Source: Guptibacillus hwajinpoensis (lineage in GTDB: Bacteria; Bacillota; Bacilli; Bacillales; Guptibacillaceae). Taken from it: DNA of 64,000 nt. Both the position numbers and the translations under genes were made by a program. The notes under the pieces are model-generated. The model saw nothing but the letters and a program-made list of their open reading frames with translations, did no database searches and was not told the DNA's origin. Shown here one piece after another: positions 9,116-17,049 of this stretch. The stretch is taken from assembly GCF_001039475.1 (NCBI RefSeq), contig NZ_LELK01000004.1, positions 433,055 through 497,054 on the forward strand, given 5' to 3'. Numbering within the stretch: position 1 is the first letter of the stretch; each line of letters opens with the position of its first letter.

Positions 9116-9142
9116 GAATCATGAGAACCGTCCCCATGATTC
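9116..9142. repeat. REP-like cap repeat downstream of RAYT
   Basis: GAATCATGAGAACCG then TCCCCATGATTC, an almost perfectly symmetric copy of the dispersed repeat, between the RAYT remnant and the convergent phosphorylase gene. It supports a RAYT-REP relationship. Confidence 0.8.
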
Positions 9143-9157
9143 AAACTCCAAATCTAT

Positions 9158-9847
9158 TTATATAAATCGTGTTAAATATTCGTCAAATATTTTGCTCATA
9201 ACTTTGGGTGTGTTTTCTAAATAAACACTCATTTGTTCAATGTTTGAGTGAAATTTATCAGAGGTGCTTTCATCTGTTGGGAAATCAGATATTCCTTTAA
9301 TAATAATACATTCAACATCATTCTTCTGACAGATATAAGCAATTGCACCCGCTTCTGTATCGGCTATTGTTATTTCGTTTTCTTTCAGTTCTAAATAGTC
9401 CTTCCACATAACGACTGCTTTATCAGCAGTGCCAATCGTTCCGGTATAAAAACCTTTTTCATATTTTGATAGATCCATATCAACTATGAAGGATTGTTTA
9501 ATCAGAGGCTCGACTTCTTTTACTGTGCAATCATACTGAACGGCTTTATTGGGTACAAAAATATCCAAATTACTGAACCTATCATCTATTCCTGCACATG
9601 TTCCAGCAACAATTACTTTAATTAAATTGAATTTAGAAATCATATACTGATTACCACCAACACCATTTACTTTTCTTACACCAGTACAATAAAAAACAAG
9701 GTCGGTAGCATTAATCGTTCTTATGAAATACTCCCCATAAGGATAACCGATACGTTCATTATCTTTTACGCCGAAATATGCCAATGTCGCTTCATATTCC
9801 CACTTCGTTGCTATACTTATTCCGATCATCAACTTATCACTATTCAA
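9158..9847 (-). CDS. Nucleoside phosphorylase-like protein (MTA/SAH nucleosidase superfamily)
   Basis: 229-residue PNP/UDP-phosphorylase fold protein. An N-terminal GISIATKWEYEAT, a central VIVAGTCAGI strand-turn and a C-terminal ADTEAGAIAYICQKN..IIIKGISDFPTDES are in family order; the E of TEA and the D of ISD correspond to the ribose-binding Glu and catalytic Asp of MTA/SAH nucleosidases. The start appears to be TTG 9847 with a weak ribosome site; ATG at 9829 is an alternative. Length is close to the family norm, but sequence similarity to true MTAN looks distant, so the substrate is unknown. It is on the same strand as the ThiF-like gene but separated by a REP composite, so probably not cotranscribed. 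Confidence 0.75.
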   Translation of the reverse strand: MNSDKLMIGISIATKWEYEATLAYFGVKDNERIGYPYGEYFIRTINATDLVFYCTGVRKVNGVGGNQYMISKFNLIKVIVAGTCAGIDDRFSNLDIFVPNKAVQYDCTVKEVEPLIKQSFIVDMDLSKYEKGFYTGTIGTADKAVVMWKDYLELKENEITIADTEAGAIAYICQKNDVECIIIKGISDFPTDESTSDKFHSNIEQMSVYLENTPKVMSKIFDEYLTRFI

Positions 9848-9993
9848 TGTCTTTACACGGTCTGAATTTCATTTTCAACACTATCCTTCATACTCTATTC
9901 ATCAACAACTCGTTATTAATATGTAAATACCCTTTTTACTAACTAGACCTTATAGGACTGAAGCGCTTACAATTCATTAAATATTTGCTCCGT

Positions 9994-10137
9994 ATCACGT
10001 GGAAGGCTCTCATGATTCATCTCTGATTACTCACAAATAATACCCAAAGAAAAGCAGGTGAACGTAATCATTGTATGATTCGTTCGCCTGTGTTTCTTCT
10101 TTACGCGATTGAATCACGAGAACCGTCCCGGTGATTC
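9994..10137. repeat. Composite REP-hairpin-REP element
   Basis: Left cap (ATCACGTGGAAGGC then TCTCATGATTCA, 9994-10019), a long imperfect hairpin at 10047-10098 (AAGAAAAGCAGGTGAACG..ATCAT with ATGAT..CGTTCGCCTGTGTTTCTT), and an inverted right cap at 10111-10137 (GAATCACGAGAACCG then TCCCGGTGATTC). The right cap ends 3 nt from the end of the ThiF-like gene. The hairpin probably serves as terminator for that gene. Confidence 0.75.
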
Positions 10138-10140
10138 GAA

Positions 10141-11211
10141 TCAGCCGAACTGGCAGATGCACTCACCTTCCCCTAAAGAAATCTCATGATTCGAATAGGA
10201 TTTAAAATCAACAATGACTAGTTTATCAATTAAATATAGATCAACTAAGCCAATGAGAAACTTAACAATTTCGAATGATACAATACTACTTATGTAATCT
10301 GCCATCTGGGACGTACTACTAATTAGTCTTTTATCCTCATTGAGGGTAGTTCCTTTATTTATTCTAGTGTTTTGAAAGCGATTAACTAAACAGGAGTGAC
10401 TATGTGTTTGGTTTGGGATATAAAAAGGATAGATTTTGCCAGTATGACCTATGTATCCTCCAGTATAAGAGATTGGTTTATTTACCTTTTCACCAAATCT
10501 TTCTGCCATAATCTCTATGTTATTTTCATCTGCAGCTACTACGATTAAATCAACGTCACTTAAAATAGATAAATCATCTTCTGATTGAACCGTCTTGATA
10601 TGGGTCTCCACAATCGGATGTTCAATGCGTGCTTCAATAAATTCTTTTACACAGTCTACTTTCGGTCTTCCTATATCCTTTAAGGTGAAAAGGGGTTGTC
10701 TAGTAAGGTTAGTACGTTCCACATTGTCTCCATCGACAAGATAGAAATGAGAGATACCCATTGAAAGCAATTTACTAATAACACCGAAACCAATTGTTCC
10801 GCATCCAATTACTCCGATTTTTTTCTTCATTAGTGAACGTTGTATTTGATAACGGTTTGTATCGCTTGCCTCTAGTTCAGCCCAAAGAGGTAGAATACGA
10901 TTGTATTTTTCTTCTAGCTCAAGATCTGGTTGAGTATGATTTTCTTTTTCCACAAATCCTTCTTCTAATAAAAGATGCAAGATAGATTCAACTTCCATTT
11001 GTGCATCTGGAAATCGAGAGAGAACTTCTACGAATAATTGATCACGAGTAATTCCACCTTCAAGGCATTTAATCACAGTTACTCCTACATCTGATAATTC
11101 ATAAACGGTTCCTTGATTGCCGTCCTGTAACGGTCTATTGAAAATCACTTTTTTCTCATCAGAATTTAAAATACATTTTATATATGGTTTATATCGTAAA
11201 ATATTGCTCAT
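10141..11211 (-). CDS. RRE-ThiF (MccB-like) RiPP-modifying adenylyltransferase
   Basis: 356-residue E1-like enzyme. Residues about 1-95 form a PqqD/RRE-type peptide-binding winged helix (YELSDVGVTVIKCLEGG..LLLEEGFVE). Residues about 130-350 are a ThiF/MoeB domain with nucleotide loop VIGCGTIGFGV, VDGDNVERTNLTRQPLF with the conserved NLTRQ, and VVAADEN. This resembles MccB (NTNLTRQVLF, VVSADH), which adds a nucleotide to the C-terminus of microcin C peptide. The usual two CxxC zinc pairs are changed to HSHSC and a terminal CIC. Start ATG 11211 is preferred (GGGGG 5 nt upstream); an ATG at 11223 lies in the terminator T-run. It follows a 21-residue peptide gene after a terminator-like hairpin and is divergent from an MFS transporter. 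Confidence 0.82.
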   Translation of the reverse strand: MSNILRYKPYIKCILNSDEKKVIFNRPLQDGNQGTVYELSDVGVTVIKCLEGGITRDQLFVEVLSRFPDAQMEVESILHLLLEEGFVEKENHTQPDLELEEKYNRILPLWAELEASDTNRYQIQRSLMKKKIGVIGCGTIGFGVISKLLSMGISHFYLVDGDNVERTNLTRQPLFTLKDIGRPKVDCVKEFIEARIEHPIVETHIKTVQSEDDLSILSDVDLIVVAADENNIEIMAERFGEKVNKPISYTGGYIGHTGKIYPFYIPNQTHSHSCLVNRFQNTRINKGTTLNEDKRLISSTSQMADYISSIVSFEIVKFLIGLVDLYLIDKLVIVDFKSYSNHEISLGEGECICQFG

Positions 11212-11223
11212 GTTAACCCCCAT

Positions 11224-11254
11224 AAAAAGCGGAAAACACTGAAGTGTTTTCCGC
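11224..11254 (-). terminator. Attenuator hairpin between peptide and ThiF-like gene
   Basis: Perfect 12-bp stem (AGTGTTTTCCGC with GCGGAAAACACT) on the minus strand followed by TTTTT (complement of 11224-11228), lying 10 nt after the peptide stop and just before the enzyme start. In RiPP operons such hairpins allow more precursor than enzyme to be made; that role is inferred here. Confidence 0.75.
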
Positions 11255-11263
11255 TAGTTGTTA

Positions 11264-11329
11264 TTATCTTGGTCCCGCCCATGTATGCTCACAATCTGCC
11301 ATTACTACTACTTCATTAGTCTTTTTCAT
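11264..11329 (-). CDS. 21-residue putative RiPP precursor peptide
   Basis: Short reading frame encoding MKKTNEVVVMA followed by DCEHTWAGPR and TAA. It has a good ribosome site (AGAGGAG, 10 nt before the ATG), sits first in the transcript that continues through an attenuator hairpin into the RRE-ThiF enzyme, and is divergent from a putative exporter. Size and position match MccA-type or other ThiF-modified peptides. The charged N-terminus could be the leader and DCEHTWAGPR the modified core; Cys13, His15 and Trp17 stand out. Unlike classical MccA it ends in Arg, not Asn, so the modification chemistry may differ. The gene is too short for ordinary gene callers. Confidence 0.65.
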   Translation of the reverse strand: MKKTNEVVVMADCEHTWAGPR

Positions 11330-11407
11330 AAAAAAATCACTCCTCTCAATGATAAATTAACTACCCGGATAGCAGTACATTAACAGAATAACCTAAATAT
11401 ACATAAC

Positions 11408-11437
11408 TTGTCAAATATTGAGAAAATTATATATAAT
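11408..11437 (+). promoter_or_regulatory. SigA-type promoter for the MFS exporter
   Basis: TTGTCA (11408-11413), an 18-nt spacer and TATAAT (11432-11437), 20 nt before the ATG of the MFS gene, with AAGGGGG between. It lies in the divergent gap between the peptide operon and the transporter. Confidence 0.55.
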
Positions 11438-11457
11438 TAGTGCTGAAGGGGGTTTAT

Positions 11458-12726
11458 ATGAAGTTCTTATCATTTCATCGCAATGTCAAATTAAGATTAA
11501 TGGATTCCACCATAAATATTTTATTATCAACTATGATCTTTCCTTTTCTTGCTATTTATTATGCGAAGAATCTTGGAGAAAGTATGGCTGGTCTAATCCT
11601 TTTAGTCAGCATCATTTTCTCTATGGCAGGTTCAATGGTAGGGGGACATTATTCTGACAGAATGGGTAGGAAGAAATTATTAATATATGCATCGGTCTTC
11701 CGACTTTTCTTTAGCATCTGCATTATCTTACTGCACTCTCCGTTATTAGATGTTAACAACTACCTTCTAATCTATTTCACATTCCCCTTATTTACATTAA
11801 TAGGGATTGCTAATGGAGTAGAAGGCCCTGTTGGTCAAGCTCTACTTATCGAGTCAACAGGAACCAATGAGAGAAAATATATGTTTACGATAGCGAATTG
11901 GTTTGCAAATCTAGCAGTAGCTTTAGGGGGTGTCGCAGGAGGATTCATGTTTAATCGTTATACCTTCTTGCTCTTTTGTTTATATGGTCTAGTTTGCTTC
12001 CTTTCATTTGTATTCAAATGCTTTATTAAAGACACCCAACCCGTGAAAAACAATACAATTCGTACAACAAAGTTCGGCATTATAAAAACGTATAGTATCC
12101 TACTAAAAGACAAACTGATGAGTAAATACCTCGTTGCTCTAGTTCTCATCATTTCATTAGAGTTACACTTAACTTATTCTGTTGGCATTCGTCTCTCACA
12201 AGAAATGCATGATTCGTCACCTATTGAGATAGCCAAATGGTCAATAGCTATGTCTGGTCAAGAATTTTTAGGTGTCTTGTTAACTGAGAATACAGTATTA
12301 GTGGTACTATTAGGCTTATTCATTACTTACTTATTTAAATATCTTTCAGAAAAAACTATATTAGTAGCCGGATTAATTCTATATTCTGCAGGATATCTAA
12401 TGATTGCGGCATCATTAAATATATGGATCTTACTGTTTGCCATGTTGATTGCAACCATAGGTGAGCTAATGTATTTACCTATGAGATCTACTTATTCTTC
12501 TAGAATTCCACCAAAAGATCAAATGAGCACTTACAAGGCTTTAGAGGGAATGGGGTATTACGCAGCCGAAATGTGGGCTTCATTACTTGTAATCGTTGCA
12601 GGATTCATTCATCATTCGATCCTGTTCATCATACTTCTTATAACGGCTATTATAGGCATCGTATTGTTCAAAGATGTTGCTACTAGATTAGATTCGAACA
12701 TATCAAGTGTAAGATCATCTGCATAG
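11458..12726 (+). CDS. MFS transporter, putative exporter of the ThiF-modified peptide
   Basis: 422-residue, 12-TM major facilitator. The cytoplasmic loop 2-3 carries motif A GGHYSDRMGRKKLL near residue 60, and GPVGQALLIEST follows in TM4-5. Start ATG 11458 is selected for its AAGGGGG site; a GTG at 11440 lies upstream without one. It is divergently transcribed from the peptide-ThiF pair with only 128 nt between. In microcin C loci the MFS protein MccC exports the product and contributes to immunity, so the same role is inferred here. A general drug exporter is the alternative. Confidence 0.75.
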   Translation: MKFLSFHRNVKLRLMDSTINILLSTMIFPFLAIYYAKNLGESMAGLILLVSIIFSMAGSMVGGHYSDRMGRKKLLIYASVFRLFFSICIILLHSPLLDVNNYLLIYFTFPLFTLIGIANGVEGPVGQALLIESTGTNERKYMFTIANWFANLAVALGGVAGGFMFNRYTFLLFCLYGLVCFLSFVFKCFIKDTQPVKNNTIRTTKFGIIKTYSILLKDKLMSKYLVALVLIISLELHLTYSVGIRLSQEMHDSSPIEIAKWSIAMSGQEFLGVLLTENTVLVVLLGLFITYLFKYLSEKTILVAGLILYSAGYLMIAASLNIWILLFAMLIATIGELMYLPMRSTYSSRIPPKDQMSTYKALEGMGYYAAEMWASLLVIVAGFIHHSILFIILLITAIIGIVLFKDVATRLDSNISSVRSSA

Positions 12727-12728
12727 AG

Positions 12729-12848
12729 AATAACGGGGAAGGTTCTCATGATTACCCAAAGAAAAGCAGGAGGACGTAATCATTTTATGATTCGTTCGCC
12801 TGTGTTTCTTTTTTTAGGGTTGAATCACGAGAACCATCCCCGTGATTC
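12729..12848. repeat. Composite REP-hairpin-REP element
   Basis: Left cap AACGGGGAAGGTTCTCATGATTA, central hairpin 12758-12810 (AAAGAAAAGCAGGAGGACG..ATCAT with ATGAT..CGTTCGCCTGTGTTTCTT, almost the same as in the 10.0-kb copy) and right cap 12822-12848 (GAATCACGAGAACC then ATCCCCGTGATTC). It lies downstream of the MFS gene. The two copies with the shared hairpin flank the ThiF-MFS cassette. Confidence 0.75.
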
Positions 12849-12877
12849 CTGTTCGTTAGAGAGTTCTAAAATTATCC

Positions 12878-12905
12878 TTGTGTTCTCAATAATGAACGTT
12901 ATAAT
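12878..12905 (+). promoter_or_regulatory. Promoter of rfbC with internal inverted repeat
   Basis: TTGTGT (12878-12883), a 16-nt spacer and TATAAT (12900-12905). The spacer contains GTTC-N8-GAAC. The same arrangement (TTGTGTTCT, two variable bases, ATAATGAAC, TATAATA) is found at 60098-60125, ahead of a truncated second rfbC copy. Confidence 0.65.
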
Positions 12906-12968
12906 AATAGTATAGAACACTAGTGATCGATAGTAGAAAAGAGTTCGCCCTAGGAAAGGAGAAGGATA

Positions 12969-13538
12969 GTGAAGGTAATCGAATCATCTCTAAACGGTGT
13001 AAAACTTCTTCAGCCGACTGTGTACGGTGATCAACGAGGTTTTTTCTTAGAAAGCTTCAACGAGCGTAGCTTTGAGGATCTTGGTTTAGAAACCAAATAT
13101 GTACAGGACAACCATTCTCTCTCAGAGGAAGCTGGGACACTTCGAGGTCTTCATTATCAGCTGAATCCTAAAGCTCAGCTAAAAGTAGTTCGTGTCATAA
13201 CAGGTGCGATTTACGATGTCGTTGTGGATCTTCGAAAAGAATCGCCGACTTACAAGCAGTGGAAAGGCTATATCTTAAATCAGTATAACCACCGGATGCT
13301 GGTTGTGCCAAAGGGTTTCGCCCATGGGTTCTGTACGCTAACAAGAGGAACGAACGTCTGTTACAAAGTAGATGAGTATTATTCGTCTGAACATGATCGT
13401 GGCATCATCTGGAATGACCCCGAACTCAGAATCGATTGGCCTGTTAAAGAGCCGATTCTTTCAAACAAAGATCAATTGCATCCAATGCTGAAGGATGCGG
13501 AGATCAACTTTGAAAGTGAAGAGGTGCAAGTTCTGTAG
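12969..13538 (+). CDS. rfbC: dTDP-4-dehydrorhamnose 3,5-epimerase
   Basis: 189-residue cupin enzyme (RmlC) that epimerises dTDP-4-keto-6-deoxyglucose at C3 and C5 in dTDP-L-rhamnose synthesis. Motifs: PTVYGDQRGFFLESFNE, the catalytic His in GTLRGLHYQ near residue 60, the VVDLR strand, PKGFAHGF, and the late Tyr in VCYKVDEYY. Length is normal. The start is GTG 12969 with AGGAGAAGG upstream. rfbB follows 145 nt later; rfbA and rfbD, needed for rhamnose, are not in the window, so the product could also be another 6-deoxyhexose. Confidence 0.92.
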   Translation: MKVIESSLNGVKLLQPTVYGDQRGFFLESFNERSFEDLGLETKYVQDNHSLSEEAGTLRGLHYQLNPKAQLKVVRVITGAIYDVVVDLRKESPTYKQWKGYILNQYNHRMLVVPKGFAHGFCTLTRGTNVCYKVDEYYSSEHDRGIIWNDPELRIDWPVKEPILSNKDQLHPMLKDAEINFESEEVQVL

Positions 13539-13683
13539 AATAGTGTGTGTAGTGATACTAGACTGGAACAAAGAAAATTCGATTGAAAGTGACCATGTAG
13601 GTGAGTATTGTGAAGTCATTTAAGTCATTTCCTATATCAAGTGGAAGAACAATAAGTAGTTTGTGTGGGAGTGTGAGCAAATC

Positions 13684-14667
13684 ATGAGAAAAAATCTGTT
13701 AATAACCGGTGGAGCGGGCTTTATTGGTGGGAACTTCGTTCAATATATGCTTAAGCACTATCCGGAGTACACTATCTATAATGTCGACGTTTTATCTTAT
13801 GCCGGTGACTTACTTAAGCACAGCCATTTAGAGGAAAGTGATAACTATCATTTTATTAAGGCAGACATAGCGGATCGAGAAAAAATGATGGCACTCTTCT
13901 CTGAGTTTTGCTTTGATTACGTTGTTCACTTTGCTGCAGAAAGTCATGTCGATCGGTCAATCGTAGACCCTGAGGTTTTCGTTCGAACGAACGTACTTGG
14001 AACTCAGGTTTTGCTTGATGCCTCGAAAAAGTATGGTGTATCAAAGTTTGTCCACGTTTCTACTGACGAAGTGTATGGAGAGATGGAGCTTAACTCAACA
14101 GAGCTTTTTCACGAAAATACGCCGCTTCAACCAAACAGCCCCTATAGCGCAAGCAAAGCATCATCAGACTTGCTTGTTCGTTCCTATCACGAAACATTTG
14201 GAATGCCGGTTGTTATTACTAGGTGCTCCAACAACTATGGTCCCTATCAATATACGGAGAAGCTCATTCCTCTTGTCATCACAAAAGCACTGAACGATGA
14301 AAAGATTCCGGTCTACGGTGATGGAAAAAACGTTCGTGATTGGCTCCACGTATATGATCACTGTTCTGCATTGGATGTTGTCCTACACAGTGGACAGGTG
14401 GGGGAAGTATACAATATTGGTGGAAATAATGAACGAACTAATTTGGAGGTTGTACGGAACATTCTATCTAGCTTAGGGAAATCAGAAGAATTAATCACGT
14501 ATGTAGACGATCGCCTGGGGCATGATAAACGATATGCCATTGATCCCTCCAAAATAGAGAAATTAGGTTGGAAACCTCGTTTTGATTTTGATACAGGAAT
14601 TGTGGAGACGATTAAGTGGTATCAGGAGAATGAAATGTGGTGTAAGAAAATTGTTTTTTCTGGATAA
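13684..14667 (+). CDS. rfbB: dTDP-glucose 4,6-dehydratase
   Basis: 327-residue extended SDR enzyme (RmlB) converting dTDP-glucose to dTDP-4-keto-6-deoxyglucose. NAD-binding GGAGFIGGNF is at residues 9-18, STDEVYGEM carries the catalytic Thr-Asp-Glu, the active-site pair is YSASKASSD (Tyr-x3-Lys), and RCSNNYGPYQ and VRDWLHVYDHC follow; all are diagnostic. ATG 13684 is used because MRKNLLITGGAG is the normal family start; an upstream in-frame GTG at 13663 would add seven residues. It is probably cotranscribed with rfbC and ends before a REP composite. Confidence 0.92.
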   Translation: MRKNLLITGGAGFIGGNFVQYMLKHYPEYTIYNVDVLSYAGDLLKHSHLEESDNYHFIKADIADREKMMALFSEFCFDYVVHFAAESHVDRSIVDPEVFVRTNVLGTQVLLDASKKYGVSKFVHVSTDEVYGEMELNSTELFHENTPLQPNSPYSASKASSDLLVRSYHETFGMPVVITRCSNNYGPYQYTEKLIPLVITKALNDEKIPVYGDGKNVRDWLHVYDHCSALDVVLHSGQVGEVYNIGGNNERTNLEVVRNILSSLGKSEELITYVDDRLGHDKRYAIDPSKIEKLGWKPRFDFDTGIVETIKWYQENEMWCKKIVFSG

Positions 14668-14692
14668 AAGAACTACTATTACTGTCTTCTGG

Positions 14693-14885
14693 GAATCACG
14701 GGGACGGTTCTCGTGATTCACTTCAAAGTGTAAGAAAATAATTAATGAAGTTCGCTAGTGAGTTTTTTATAATATCTATTACTAGTTGACTCAAAAAGAG
14801 GGTGCTAACCATACTATTGATTAGCACCCCTGTTCATTTGATTTTGTATAAGCGAGCGAATCAGCAGAACCGTCCCGGTGATTCA
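14693..14885. repeat. Composite REP-hairpin-REP element
   Basis: Left cap 14693-14720 (GAATCACGGGGACGG then TTCTCGTGATTCA), a central hairpin about 14800-14828 (GGGTGCTAACC..GATTAGCACCC) and right cap 14858-14885 (GAATCAGCAGAACCG then TCCCGGTGATTCA), followed by an extra half-site GGTGATTCAC. It lies between the convergent rfbB and the MACPF-like gene and may terminate both. Confidence 0.75.
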
Positions 14886-14919
14886 CGCGGTGATTCACGG
14901 TTATTCAGAAAACTTAAGA

Positions 14920-16272
14920 TTAAACAAGACCATAAATTTCAGCGCTCCATTGGGTTTCCCTTCCAGCATAAAATTGTGTGCCTTTCACTGTATTTCCACT
15001 TATAATACCTGTATACATAATTTTTACTCCTTTTTCCACCCTTTCGATAAGTATCTTATTTTGGTTGCGTTTTATTGTTAACACTGCTTTATTCTTATTA
15101 CCATTCTTCGTCCAAGTAGCATCAAATTTGTTAGTATTATCCCTTCGAACCCATTCTCCACGCCAACCTCCTTCTGATGAAACCCAAAGTTGACCTAAGT
15201 TGGGAATTTGAGTGGGGAGAATATCCTCTAATAATGTTTTATCAATCGTTTCTGGTAAGTTACATTGTGTACGATCAGAGAAACAGAGTTTTGCCGTTTC
15301 ATTAATAGATGAAATCTGTTCGCTTATTTTGTATATACGTTCTTGAATTTCATTTACTTTTATCCCAGGATAAAGTTCCTGCTTGTTCAATGAATTGTTC
15401 AGCTTGGTATGATAGCTGACAAACTTTTGTTGTAATGCTCCTAATTCATCAATCTTTGATACCTGTGAAGAAACTATGGAAGAGATTTTATCTTCGTCAA
15501 CACCTTCGATAGGAATGTTGCTATATGACATTACTAAAACCGAAAGGGGGGATGCATCCTTATCATTAATTGTACCAGGAAAAGCCAATGAATCTTTTTG
15601 AAGCTGTTCAGGTGTTACCTTGTTTAATTCACCATTTCCACCTTGCCGGTTTACATAAGCTTTCATGTGATAGGATGAATTTAAATTCTTCAATGATTCC
15701 TGAAATTCAGCTTTACCTTTTGCATTAAGCTCTCCAGTATTAATGGTAGCAGAAAGGGAGGCTTGAACTTCCTTAAAATCTGATTCAGATTGAGTCTCAA
15801 TTTCTAAAACGCCCATGAATTCTCCACCGTTAATTCTTCCATATACAAAGGAGTCACCATACCTATTAATAAACGCATTGGGATCATCTTTGTACAGAGT
15901 TTTTGCATGGTCTTTTAACTTAATTTCACCTAAATTCATCATAATCTGTTTATTTATCACTTTAACACGAACAATAATATAAAGACTGTAGCTTTTTTGT
16001 TCAATTGAATTAGCAAATTTTGCTGCCGCCGATCCACTAAAACTCATTTCATACTTAAATGATGCACTAGCTGATACATTCAATACTTTTTTGACCTCTT
16101 GTGTACTGCTTTTCACGTCTACCTGGTATGAAACATCTTGACCTCCAGTACCCGTATCACCCTTAGAAACTTCTACATGATCTAACCCTGGAGGATTAAT
16201 ATCATAAGTTGCCGTGTTAAATCCTTGCCCCAGTTCCATACCCTTAATAAATCCAACCTCAGTACTACTCAT
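14920..16272 (-). CDS. MACPF-like putative pore-forming protein
   Basis: 450 residues with no signal peptide. The N-terminal region (MELGQGFNTATYDI) and long alternating hydrophilic strands are followed near residues 150-185 by FINRYGDSFVYGRINGGEF, which matches in form the MACPF signature (aromatic-x3-YG-x2-F with a following GG) but lacks the TH of classical members. Residues about 300-350 are coiled-coil-like (DELGALQQKFVSYHTKLNN). The C-terminal 75 residues form a separate beta domain (GGWRGEWVRR.. FDATWTKNG.. YTGIISGNTVKGTQF). Start ATG 16272 follows GGGAGGA; an upstream extension to 16380 would encode the REP repeat and is rejected. Family assignment is tentative. Confidence 0.55.
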   Translation of the reverse strand: MSSTEVGFIKGMELGQGFNTATYDINPPGLDHVEVSKGDTGTGGQDVSYQVDVKSSTQEVKKVLNVSASASFKYEMSFSGSAAAKFANSIEQKSYSLYIIVRVKVINKQIMMNLGEIKLKDHAKTLYKDDPNAFINRYGDSFVYGRINGGEFMGVLEIETQSESDFKEVQASLSATINTGELNAKGKAEFQESLKNLNSSYHMKAYVNRQGGNGELNKVTPEQLQKDSLAFPGTINDKDASPLSVLVMSYSNIPIEGVDEDKISSIVSSQVSKIDELGALQQKFVSYHTKLNNSLNKQELYPGIKVNEIQERIYKISEQISSINETAKLCFSDRTQCNLPETIDKTLLEDILPTQIPNLGQLWVSSEGGWRGEWVRRDNTNKFDATWTKNGNKNKAVLTIKRNQNKILIERVEKGVKIMYTGIISGNTVKGTQFYAGRETQWSAEIYGLV

Positions 16273-16351
16273 CCATATTCCTCCCTCTTTTTCCAATAAT
16301 TGAAATTTCCAGCATACAGTGACTATATGTAAGTAACAAATAATTATGAAG

Positions 16352-16379
16352 GAATCACGGGGACGGTTCTCATGATTCA
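16352..16379. repeat. REP-like cap repeat upstream of MACPF-like gene
   Basis: GAATCACGGGGACGG then TTCTCATGATTCA, 80 nt upstream of the minus-strand MACPF-like start. It is one of the few copies that lie 5' of a gene. Confidence 0.75.
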
Positions 16380-16410
16380 CCCATTCCTAATGACACAACT
16401 GATCTTCATG

Positions 16411-16430
16411 TTAAACAAACGTTTGATTAA
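16411..16430. promoter_or_regulatory. Palindrome TTAAACAAACGTTTGATTAA (copy 2)
   Basis: Identical over 20 bp to the copy at 6031. It lies 139 nt upstream of the minus-strand MACPF-like gene and about 200 nt before the RAYT remnant, so it could be an operator for the toxin-like gene. Confidence 0.5.
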
Positions 16431-16632
16431 AGCGCCTTGACGAGTAGTGCTAGGAAATGTCTCGTTAAAGGAGAATAAGATAAAGTGCAATTATCTTCTG
16501 AAAGATTAACCTTTAAAATGTTATCTACTCATCACAACTTCATCGTTATTCCCCCAAAAGACGAGTTACTCCATGCTACTATATTCTTCATCAAAATAAA
16601 TGACTACTTTCTATAAAATGGTAAGGGCTGTT

Positions 16633-16800
16633 GTTATTGTAGAAATACTTGGAAAGGTGGGAAGCGCTCGGGTGAAAAGTTTGCAGATAGAGAAACGAGA
16701 TCCGATTTTATAGAGGTTGAAGCGTGTTGAGGGGTTATTACAAAGGCAGATGGCAAGAATACTGGGAGTTTCGCAGACTTTAATAAAAGGGCTTGAATGA
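16633..16800 (+). pseudogene. RAYT transposase 3' remnant
   Basis: Base-by-base similar to the last 170 nt of the RAYT gene at 8461-9057: shared blocks include GATCCGATTTTA, CAAAGGCAGAT, GGGAGTTTCGCAGAC and GGGCTTGAATGA. It carries stop codons and lacks the transposase domain. A REP copy follows 78 nt later, repeating the RAYT-REP arrangement at 9.1 kb. Confidence 0.75.
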
Positions 16801-16877
16801 ATAGGTTCACGGTACATTGCCGGTGATGATTAACAGTTATAACAAGTCGTTTGCATTAAATCAATCAGAAATGTAGG

Positions 16878-16905
16878 GAATCACGAGAACCGTCCCGCTG
16901 ATTCT
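16878..16905. repeat. REP-like cap repeat
   Basis: GAATCACGAGAACCG then TCCCGCTGATTC, directly downstream of the RAYT remnant, followed by a truncated second unit. Confidence 0.75.
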
Positions 16906-17049
16906 AGTAGAACCGTACCCGTGACCTTTTTATTTTCGGAATAATCTGTAAATTTATTGAAGTAAATGTTTTAGTATGTTATAAATGGTATGACCTTTCG
17001 TCCAGTTGTTCTGTAGCAAATGGTAATAAAAAAAGGGAGATGTATTTTA

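Larger units (their letters stand above)
16431..17049. other. Intergenic region with RAYT remnant and REP copies
   Basis: This 620-nt gap between the divergent MACPF-like and aerolysin-like genes holds the RAYT 3' remnant (16633-16800), a REP cap (16878-16905) with a truncated second cap (AGAACCGTACCCGTGA to 16922), and AT-rich DNA upstream of 17050 with a TATAAA-like box near 16979. Nothing else was recognised. Confidence 0.5.

Noticed and set aside
16273-16380. N-terminal extension of the MACPF-like protein
   Set aside because: It would translate the REP repeat; the ATG at 16272 has a strong GGGAGGA site.
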